Source of the DNA: Trichomonas tenax
Taxonomy: Eukaryota; Parabasalia; Trichomonadida; Trichomonadidae
Reading direction: 5' to 3'
NCBI GenBank assembly: GCA_023091735.1
Contig: JALKBU010001270.1
Span: 1-13,423, forward strand
DNA: 13,423 nt
Of this stretch, positions 7,138 through 13,423 are shown in pieces; the stretch's first letter is position 1, and each line of letters starts with the position of its first letter. The notes below the pieces were generated by a model, which ran no database searches, had not been told where the DNA came from, and saw only the letters and a list, made by a program, of their open reading frames with translations. Position numbers and translations under genes: made by a program.

Positions 7138-10100
7138 ATGCTGTTCAAACTTGGAAAACCTATTGACGAAATAATTGCGATGAGCATCAATTCTAGTATG
7201 TCTGTCGAACACGCGAAGCGTCAAATATCGAAATTACTGCTTATTCCAATTAATTGTATCAAAATTACGTTTAATGGCATCGTTTTGGAGAATGATTCCA
7301 TCCTAAAATCAGCGGGAATATCAGATGCTGCAACTTTGTATGTCGAATTTTACACTCCACCGGAAGAAAATTCGAGACAAGTCGCAGAAGCGCCCGAAGA
7401 CATTTTACAACGCGTCGATTTCCTCGTTAACATGGGGTACCCCCTGAGAAACGTGTATGCGGCCCTTGTTAAAAACGAATATAATACAAACAAAGCTTTA
7501 TCTGCTTTAATTTCCTCAAAAGCGGCGTCAAAAGTTTTACAAACTGAAATAGCGCAAGAAGAGAAGCCTCAAGCACCTATAACGCTAACAATTGTTCCGG
7601 AAATAGAAAAAAATCCAGAAAATACACCTCCACAACCATCAAATCCGCCTCCTCCACCACCAGCACCAATCAACACACCAACAAACACACATGTTTTCGA
7701 TAAATTCAAAATTCCGCAACAAATTTTATATACCCATTATGCTGTAATTCCGCAGGAAGTTTATCAAATTCTCGGTCAAGATTTCAACGAAACATCAGAC
7801 ATCTCGCAAATTGTACAAAAACTCAATAATTTTTTACCAAATTACACTTTAGATGTAAAGAATTTGATAAAAGAGTTCAGAGAGAAAAATGGTTCTATAG
7901 AGGAAATCGTCAGATCATATCCAGGCTTTACAAAAGGATATTTGCACTGGATATTAAATTATATTGGTCGAAAAATGTCAGGAAGGCAAGGAACGCCTAC
8001 GAAATGGACTCATGAGGAAGAGAGGGTTCTTTCAGAACTGTATCATCATAGCATTGTCGGTAAAAAAGTCGACAGTGTGTTGAAAAAACAGCCAAATGAA
8101 TCGGCAACGCGGTGGAAGAATATCAAAAGATTCCTTCTCAGATCCCGACAATTGGAATTATTCTATAATGGATGTCCTAACTGTACAATTTTCGATCCAG
8201 GATATGATTCAATAGGTGTTCCTACATATTTGAGCAATCTGATTAAATTGATCAAAGCAAATGGCAATGTATCGTCTGAAGTCGCAATGCAAATGAAAGA
8301 TCAAATTCAGTCAAGCAAAGAACTCGAAAGAGTCGCAATTATCAATTATCCAATGCAAAACTATAATGGACATCCGGCAGCACCAAATCAAACGTCTTCG
8401 TTGGATGCTGCTGTACTTGTTAATGCGCTCAGATCGAACTTAATGGCTCCAGAAGCGAAGAATCATCTCGCGCAACTCACTGGTGTTAATTATGCACAAA
8501 TTAACAGAAGTTCGATTCAAATGATATCGCAGCAGGCAAATAAAAATCCGGCAGCCAAGAAACCTGATAATCTTGCTTCTAAATTAGCACCACAGCCTCC
8601 TCCACCAATGAAAGACGAGTCGAACAACCAAATTATAAATTCTCAAGAGCAAATCACAACTCCAGTGCAAGACGAAACTGATAAATCCGGAGAAAACTCT
8701 CAGCATCCAGTACCAACTGAAGAATCTAATGAAATCGTTATTGTTAATCAAATTCCTGTAGAAGAAGCTCCATCAATGATACAAGAGCAACAACAACAAA
8801 TTCCTGAAGTAACAAATGAACAAACATTAACAATCATTCAAGAAGTTCAACAACAAATTCCTGAAGAAACAATTGAACAAACACCAACAATGATTCAAGA
8901 AGAACAACAACAACAAATTCCTCAGGAAACAAATGAACAAGCATCAGTAAATCCACCAGAAGAAGCTGTTGAAGAAAATGTTGTTCATGAACAATCTGAA
9001 GAAGTTGAAACAACGACACAAGAAACAACTGAAGAAGTAACAACTACTGCTCAAGAAACAACAGAAGAAATCGACAGCAATCTTATTCCACAACATCCAC
9101 AAGAGCAGAAAACAAAAGAAGAGGAAGATGATGATTCTGATGTCCCAATCTTGATTGATTATGATGAACACTCTACAGAAAGCAGACTTTCACAAGGAAA
9201 ACCTAAAGAAGAACTGATTGATACAGATAATTTAATATCTCTTCCAATCAAGACTGATGGAATGGAGCCAAGTTTGATGGACAGCAACTTCAATGAACCA
9301 ATATTGATATCAGAGCCAAATTTGATATCAGAACCATTGTCATCAACTAACAAAGCAGAACAAAAACCAAAAGAAAAAACAAAAGCAAAAAGCATAGATC
9401 CAAAATCATTTTATGGAAAGTCGAAACAATCATCAAAGGCTGAATCAACGGATGAAGAGATTCCTGATCCTGTATTCATTGGAACTCAGAATCCTGATAC
9501 TTCCCGAATCGTCGGAAACTATACAGAAGCACCTGATTTCCTCAAAGAGATATATCAACAGAATGATATCATGAGGCATAAATATCCACCTGTCGAACTT
9601 GCTCTCGTCTCGCGCATTAATGCTTTGTCAGATAATGTCCTTACAAAGATGCCAGAAGAGATATTTGCTGAACTTAAAGTCGAAGAGAAAGAAGAACCGC
9701 AGCCCGAAGTTGAAGCGGAAACAGTTAAACCAGAAAAGAAGTGCCGAGGCAGACCAAGAAAGAACAAATCAGCAGCTCCTGAGACAGTTCAACAGCCGCC
9801 ACAACAACAAGAGCCAAAGCCAGAGCCTAAACCTGAGCGAAAGCCAGAACTGCAGCAGATAAGCACAGCTCCAAAACTTGGTCAAAGCAAATCAACACAA
9901 GATGCAAAAGCTCCAGATTTCGAATACTTACGAGCAAAGCTTCTCAGGGAAGCAAACAAAGAACCTGCTCATGCTAGCAAATCAAGTAACGAACAACAAT
10001 CTAAGCATGAGACGTCTAAAACAGAACAAAGCAGCGAAAAGAAATCTGATTCAAATAAACAAGTTGTTCCTGTTTGGGCCCAAAAGAAGGAAGAAACAGC

Positions 10101-11127
10101 ACCAAAGAGGCAAGCGAAGCTTACAAAGAAAGATCACGATTCAAAGACTAAAACTGCATCTTTGGTCATTCCTTCATCACAGACACCGACATTGCTCCAA
10201 CCAGCGCAGCCTATACAAATATCAGGTGCTCTCATGAACCAGATAAACCTTAGAGCCAATGAGCAGGAATTGGTGAAACAAATAAAGTTCCTCCAGAATC
10301 AACAGCATTTGCTTCTCAACTCTCCACCAGCAAACGAACAGATTCCAAATCTCACTGCTGAAGAAACTGTTCAATTCATTCAATATGCTGCACTTCTCAG
10401 GCAAACTAGAGTATTGACGCAATTCCAATGCTATCAACAGTTCATTTTAGCACGACAAATTGCAATCCTAAACGCCAAGCTTGAGGAAGTCAAAAGGAAT
10501 TTGAATAATACTCAAGCGATGCAAGAGATAACACTTCAAGTGCCAACACCTCCTCCAGCTCTACAGCCACAAACACAGCAACAACAAATCCAGCAGCCGC
10601 CACCTCAGCCACCTGCTGCTGCTATTCCTGCAACAAGAACTCCTGTTACATATTGGAGCGCTGAAGAGGATAAAGTCCTCATCAAACTTCTTATTGAGTT
10701 CAAGGACGCAAGGAACAAGTGGAAGAGATTATCAGACATGATCCCAGGAAGGTCTCCAAAGAGCTGCACACGCCATACGCTTCGCCTTGTGAAGGACTTC
10801 ATTGAAGGAAAACGTCCAGAACTTGAAATTCCGCCAGATATTGTTGAAATCTACAGAGAGGCTGCATACAAGGAAAAGGAGCGCGAGAAAGAAAGATCTC
10901 AGCGCGACAGAGCTAAGTCGCAATCATTGAACTTACCACCTTCTGCGTTACAAGAAGTCTTAGCAATGCCGAAAAACAGATTCCATCAGTTCATGGAAAA
11001 TATCGCTGCAAGACAACAAATTAATGCAGATGTGGCAAAAATAATTCAACAAGAGGAGCAACTCAAGGCCCAACAGCTGCAACCACAGCCGCCGTCAGGT
11101 AATGAGAATAACGAAGAAATCGAATAA
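7138..11127 (+). CDS. Large ubiquitin-like/UBA/Myb-SANT/AT-hook protein
   Basis: An uninterrupted 1329-residue protein with no sign of introns. Residues about 12-72 form a ubiquitin-like beta-grasp domain (SINSSMSVEHAKRQI, then KITFNGIVLENDSIL). Residues about 88-125 are UBA-like (FLVNMGYPLRNVYAAL). A proline-rich linker follows. Residues about 287-333 form a Myb/SANT domain (KWTHEEERVL, second Trp at 326). The middle is acidic and Q/E/T/P-rich, with tandem repeats at about 545-602 and 622-646. An AT-hook RGRPRK lies at 870-875 within a basic cluster. A second Myb/SANT domain spans about 1172-1221 (YWSAEEDKVL, Trp 1173 and 1195, PGRSPKSC), followed by a charged region and a helical tail. The product is probably nuclear, binding DNA through SANT and AT-hook, with UBL/UBA linking it to ubiquitin or the proteasome; this role is inferred from the domains. 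The first ATG after the initiator-like motif is used. Codon usage is less AT-rich than in the flanking relics. Confidence 0.9.
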   Translation: MLFKLGKPIDEIIAMSINSSMSVEHAKRQISKLLLIPINCIKITFNGIVLENDSILKSAGISDAATLYVEFYTPPEENSRQVAEAPEDILQRVDFLVNMGYPLRNVYAALVKNEYNTNKALSALISSKAASKVLQTEIAQEEKPQAPITLTIVPEIEKNPENTPPQPSNPPPPPPAPINTPTNTHVFDKFKIPQQILYTHYAVIPQEVYQILGQDFNETSDISQIVQKLNNFLPNYTLDVKNLIKEFREKNGSIEEIVRSYPGFTKGYLHWILNYIGRKMSGRQGTPTKWTHEEERVLSELYHHSIVGKKVDSVLKKQPNESATRWKNIKRFLLRSRQLELFYNGCPNCTIFDPGYDSIGVPTYLSNLIKLIKANGNVSSEVAMQMKDQIQSSKELERVAIINYPMQNYNGHPAAPNQTSSLDAAVLVNALRSNLMAPEAKNHLAQLTGVNYAQINRSSIQMISQQANKNPAAKKPDNLASKLAPQPPPPMKDESNNQIINSQEQITTPVQDETDKSGENSQHPVPTEESNEIVIVNQIPVEEAPSMIQEQQQQIPEVTNEQTLTIIQEVQQQIPEETIEQTPTMIQEEQQQQIPQETNEQASVNPPEEAVEENVVHEQSEEVETTTQETTEEVTTTAQETTEEIDSNLIPQHPQEQKTKEEEDDDSDVPILIDYDEHSTESRLSQGKPKEELIDTDNLISLPIKTDGMEPSLMDSNFNEPILISEPNLISEPLSSTNKAEQKPKEKTKAKSIDPKSFYGKSKQSSKAESTDEEIPDPVFIGTQNPDTSRIVGNYTEAPDFLKEIYQQNDIMRHKYPPVELALVSRINALSDNVLTKMPEEIFAELKVEEKEEPQPEVEAETVKPEKKCRGRPRKNKSAAPETVQQPPQQQEPKPEPKPERKPELQQISTAPKLGQSKSTQDAKAPDFEYLRAKLLREANKEPAHASKSSNEQQSKHETSKTEQSSEKKSDSNKQVVPVWAQKKEETAPKRQAKLTKKDHDSKTKTASLVIPSSQTPTLLQPAQPIQISGALMNQINLRANEQELVKQIKFLQNQQHLLLNSPPANEQIPNLTAEETVQFIQYAALLRQTRVLTQFQCYQQFILARQIAILNAKLEEVKRNLNNTQAMQEITLQVPTPPPALQPQTQQQQIQQPPPQPPAAAIPATRTPVTYWSAEEDKVLIKLLIEFKDARNKWKRLSDMIPGRSPKSCTRHTLRLVKDFIEGKRPELEIPPDIVEIYREAAYKEKEREKERSQRDRAKSQSLNLPPSALQEVLAMPKNRFHQFMENIAARQQINADVAKIIQQEEQLKAQQLQPQPPSGNENNEEIE
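8770..8943 (+). repeat. Imperfect 19-20 residue tandem repeats (Q/E-rich) in the large gene
   Basis: Three copies of a unit of the form (T)MIQE-E-QQQ-QIPEET-EQ occur, seen from CAAATTCCT at 8797, 8854 and 8914 (spacings 57 and 60 nt). The changes in copy length are whole codons. It is followed at 9001-9075 by two copies of an 11-residue TTTQETTEE unit. These are disordered-linker repeats that may vary in number between strains. Confidence 0.75.
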
Positions 11128-11167
11128 TGTGTATGTATTTTTATATTTTCTTGTCTTTTTTTTAATA

Positions 11168-11173
11168 TTAAAG
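11168..11173. repeat. Left target-site duplication TTAAAG
   Basis: TTAAAG directly abuts the left terminal inverted repeat and is repeated at 12217-12222 directly after the right one. A 6-bp duplication is the simplest reading; a TA duplication with shorter inverted repeats is the alternative. Confidence 0.6.
11169..11172 (+). terminator. Probable poly(A) signal TAAA of the large gene
   Basis: Trichomonad mRNAs use UAAA as polyadenylation signal. This is the first TAAA after the stop codon at 11125-11127, 41 nt downstream. It lies inside the TTAAAG target duplication of the mobile element, so the insertion re-created a TAAA on its far side (12218-12221). Confidence 0.4.
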
Positions 11174-11197
11174 TTAGGGATGCAAATCTGGAAGATA
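11174..11197 (+). repeat. Left terminal inverted repeat, 24 bp
   Basis: Perfect inverted match to 12193-12216. It contains GATGCAAATC and the TCTGGAAGAT motif that recurs inside the element. Confidence 0.8.
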
Positions 11198-11689
11198 TTT
11201 TAGAATTTTCCTGATTTCCATTTTTGCAATCTTCCAGACAAAATAACCTTCTTTTTTTATCGTTTTTGTCAAATAAATTATTTACTGGACAAAAATTCAT
11301 GAGTTTTCATGTTTTTAAATCAGCAGCTCGTTATAGATTTAGGAGCTCTATGTTTTCGTGCAATTTCACCATCTTCATTGTGATTGTCACATTTTCACAG
11401 GAAATTTCTAGCCAAGAACATCCAGAAAAGTGAGCAAAACTGAATGAAAAGTGACGTTTTGGAAGCAGGAAATTTGGTCTGGAAGATAATTCAAAAAGTT
11501 GATAAATATGATCCTTGTTACGTGAAGAATGCATATATCAATTGGAAGATATTGAGGAATTTCCGATAATATGGAAATAGCATAAAATCGAAAACTGATT
11601 TTTAAATATTTTACTATATTCATATAGAATAACAATAGTGACATGAAAAGTTTACAATTTTACAATTTGAGAAATTGGAAGTTTCTTCA

Positions 11690-11929
11690 TTAATTTTCTT
11701 GGCCAAGAATACAAATTATAATGATATGAAGAACCTCTATCATGATCTCATTGATGATGGCTGAGCATGTCTGAAACTTTGTTTCCAATAAATGAGCAGT
11801 TTCTGACTGATCAATTCCAAACATTTTGAAAACCGCGATTGTCACATCATGCATAGCAATACATGGGCCCGCATTTCCCAAGTAACAGAAATAATTCATG
11901 CGAAACCAACAAACGAAGCTTACTCTCAA
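11690..11929 (-). CDS. Doubtful 79-codon ORF inside the mobile element
   Basis: A minus-strand frame in the most GC-rich part of the element. Its middle looks protein-like (GNAGPCIAMHDVTIAVF and an ETAHLLETKF helix), and it ends in a hydrophobic EVLHIIIICILG. The frame is open upstream of the ATG for only a short distance. I recognise no family. It could be a fragment of a captured host gene carried as cargo, a relic of the element's own gene, or chance. Confidence 0.25.
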   Translation of the reverse strand: MRVSFVCWFRMNYFCYLGNAGPCIAMHDVTIAVFKMFGIDQSETAHLLETKFQTCSAIINEIMIEVLHIIIICILGQEN

Positions 11930-12192
11930 CTTTCCTTCTTAAGTCATTGCTACAGCATATTCAAGCCTATTTACGAATATACAACAAATATTGGCTTAAT
12001 TTGAGCCATTGGAATCTATAGAAAAGAATTTTTTGGGTCAAATTATTTTGATTAAATATAAAACAAGCATTACATCGTTCAATTTAGCTGCATTTATATT
12101 ACCTTAGGATCTAATTACAGAATTCATGTTTTTGCTTATGTTATAAAATTAAATTTCTTATTTCCAGACTTTTTTTCCAGAAGTCTATTTTT

Positions 12193-12216
12193 TATCTTCC
12201 AGATTTGCATCCCTAA
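12193..12216 (-). repeat. Right terminal inverted repeat, 24 bp
   Basis: Exact reverse complement of 11174-11197, followed directly by TTAAAG. Confidence 0.8.
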
Positions 12217-12222
12217 TTAAAG
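12217..12222. repeat. Right target-site duplication TTAAAG
   Basis: Second copy of the 6-bp direct repeat that flanks the mobile element; see 11168-11173. Confidence 0.6.
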
Positions 12223-12711
12223 TGTTTAATTTTTAATATGAATTATTTTGGCCATTAATATCAATCGAAAATTAAAATATTTTATAGCATGTGTCAAATA
12301 TCGGCCCTTAGTATATTTAGATATAGCAATGGCATAGGCAAATGTTAGTTTAGGATTTAATCTATTTAAAGCTTCTTCCCTCATTGATTATAATGAAATT
12401 GCTACCGTCGGTTTTTCGAGGATAGCCTCAATTTTTTCTTGGCTGAAAATTGGAATATAGGATTGATATCACAAATCATAATGATAGAGCTAGCAATGTT
12501 GAAATTGAATACTTTTGTAAAGTAGTAGTATAGTAGGGGTACCGATAGAACCCCTCAAAATCGTAAGACTTTTATTACATTTTTGAAAGATTTTAATATC
12601 ACTTTTCATCAAATATAGACGATGTATTCCAATATTATATAGACGATATAAACCCACTAATTTTTAGGTTATTTTTTAAATTAATTTTATTTTGAGTAAA
12701 AGGACTCATTA
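12223..12711. other. AT-rich intergenic stretch before the last gene
   Basis: No gene seen. It holds a small hairpin AGGGGT...CCCCT at 12535-12555 and TCACTTTTCATCA at 12599-12611. The latter fits an extended trichomonad initiator pattern (TCAYTWYTCATTA) at all but one position but lies about 100 bp from the next start codon. The boundary between host DNA and the following relic is probably in here but is not visible. Confidence 0.4.
12706..12711 (+). promoter_or_regulatory. Initiator-like TCATTA abutting the start codon
   Basis: TCATTA ends exactly at ATG 12712. In trichomonads, TCA with A as +1 is the initiator core and leaders can be very short. Here the leader would be 4 nt. Confidence 0.35.
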
Positions 12712-13423
12712 ATGAGAAGTACAAATGCTTACAATATTAGATATTTAGGATTCAATAATAACGAATTGATGAAAATATTAAGAGAAGGTAGCTGTGATGT
12801 CAGCAGATCCTATTTAAGAAATTGTAAAACTTTTGCAGAATTTTTAATTAAAGACTGTGGATATAATGGACCTTTAGATAAGGAATCAATAATGAAGTTT
12901 TTATATCCTAAACCAAAGCCCGATGAACACACCAATGATGAAATTGATGACCCGTTTTACACGGAACGAATACATGAAGAAATAGATTATGAAGAAGAAA
13001 TAAAACAACTGGAGAGATAAATAGATGATAAAATATATGAACTTCGCGAAATTGAAAAAATGAGAGAAGAAGAAATCGAGGCGTTAATGAATGTGGAAAT
13101 TATACCAGATAATGAGGAAACAATAAAGAAGAAACAGAAACGAGAAGAATTAAAGGAATATATTAAACTATCAGGCAGAGATGACAACACAAATGATATG
13201 ATCTCATCTGGTACTGGTGCAATGCATATGAAAGAAAGATTTAATTCCTTAAAAGAAATGGGATATAATACACGAAACAAAGAAATGACCAATTAGATAT
13301 TAAAACATGGGCTAGACCTTGAAATTAATGGATTTAATGAAGAGTTGGGTGTTATAATGATTCAGGATGTGGAAGATATGAATAAATTTGTAAAAGTAGT
13401 GAATAAGATAGGATATAAAATAA
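12712..13423 (+). pseudogene. Broken charged, partly coiled-coil gene, incomplete at window end
   Basis: One frame from ATG 12712 to the end of the window is interrupted by TAA at 13018-13020 and TAG at 13294-13296. Sense composition is unchanged across both stops. The first 65 residues look like a folded, mixed alpha domain (NIRYLGFNNNELMKIL, two Cys, a GPLDKESIMKFLYP tail). A very acidic linker follows, then a long E/K-rich helix around the first stop and a region with a GYNTRNKE motif. Later sequence has a repeated look (NKFVKVVNKIGYK). The gene continues beyond the window. I do not recognise the family. The style of decay matches the Maverick-like relic at 520-4430, so it may belong to another copy of such an element. 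Confidence 0.5.

Larger units (their letters stand above)
11174..12216. mobile_element. 1043-bp non-autonomous DNA transposon with 24-bp perfect TIRs
   Basis: The left end 11174-11197 begins TTAGGGATGCAAATCTGG. The right end 12193-12216 is its exact reverse complement over 24 bp, ending CATCCCTAA. Both are flanked by TTAAAG. Pairing stops exactly at base 24. Four exact copies of TCTGGAAGAT or its complement occur (11187, 11229, 11478, 12194), plus partial ones (11543, 12162, 12175), typical of subterminal transposase-binding repeats. There is no transposase; the longest internal frame is a 79-codon minus ORF at 11690-11929. The element is therefore non-autonomous. The superfamily is undecided: 6-bp duplications are known for Maverick-type integrases, but these TIRs are far shorter. 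If the flank is read as TA, a mariner-like relation is possible. Confidence 0.75.

Noticed and set aside
8834..9395. Leu/Phe-rich minus-strand frames opposite the large gene
   Set aside because: They arise as the complement of Q/E-rich codons and have no independent support.
9599..10237. Plus-strand alternate-frame ORFs inside the large gene
   Set aside because: Basic, Q/N/K-rich frame-shadow of the main reading frame; the main frame has clear domains on both sides.
11224..11644. Short frames on both strands in the left half of the transposon
   Set aside because: They overlap each other, are Phe/Leu/Ser-rich and show no protein-like pattern.
11174..12216. Assignment of the element to mariner (TA) or piggyBac/Kolobok (TTAA)
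   Set aside because: TA flanks exist if the TIR is shortened to GGGATGC, and TTAA is present, but only the TTAAAG reading keeps symmetric 24-bp TIRs; the superfamily cannot be decided without other copies.

Overview
The window looks like nuclear DNA of a trichomonad (parabasalid) protist such as a Trichomonas or Tritrichomonas relative. The grounds are a very AT-rich background, a 4-kb intronless gene, TCA-initiator-like motifs just upstream of start codons, and relics of a Maverick/Polinton virus-like element, a class abundant in trichomonads. The host call is an inference; no rRNA or other species marker is present.

Region 1 (about 520-4430) is a decayed Maverick/Polinton morphogenesis segment. 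It holds a small unknown gene (+, broken), a short amphipathic-start protein (-, frameshifted), the double jelly-roll-like major capsid protein gene (+, two in-frame stops and one frameshift), a second probable beta-rich virion gene (+, frameshift and stop), two intact convergent coiled-coil genes ending in the same DAIKIIAEKIGI motif, and a short membrane protein gene (-, stop and frameshift). No integrase, polymerase, ATPase or protease gene is visible, so the element is partial or truncated. Two GC-rich intergenic islands share an 18-nt inverted motif.

Region 2 (4430-7137) is mostly non-coding. It contains a sharp GC-rich island (about 4761-4992) made of two adjacent hairpins of about 90 nt, one with a perfect 22-bp stem. 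Two smaller look-alike hairpins precede it. This is the best candidate for an undescribed structured RNA or hairpin element. One doubtful ORF lies at 6373-6666, and a promoter region with three TCACTTTT motifs leads to the large gene.

Region 3 (7138-11127) is the only large intact host gene. It encodes a 1329-residue protein with an N-terminal ubiquitin-like domain, a UBA-like domain, a Myb/SANT domain, long Q/E/P-rich low-complexity sequence, an AT-hook and a second Myb/SANT domain near the C terminus. It is probably a chromatin or transcription regulator linked to ubiquitin recognition; the combination is unusual.

Region 4 (11168-12222) is a 1043-bp DNA transposon-like element with 24-bp perfect terminal inverted repeats, a 6-bp TTAAAG duplication and repeated subterminal motifs. 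It sits 46 bp after the stop of the large gene, at that gene's likely poly(A) signal. Region 5 (12712-13423) is another broken acidic/coiled-coil gene with two in-frame stops running off the window, possibly from a second Maverick-type relic.
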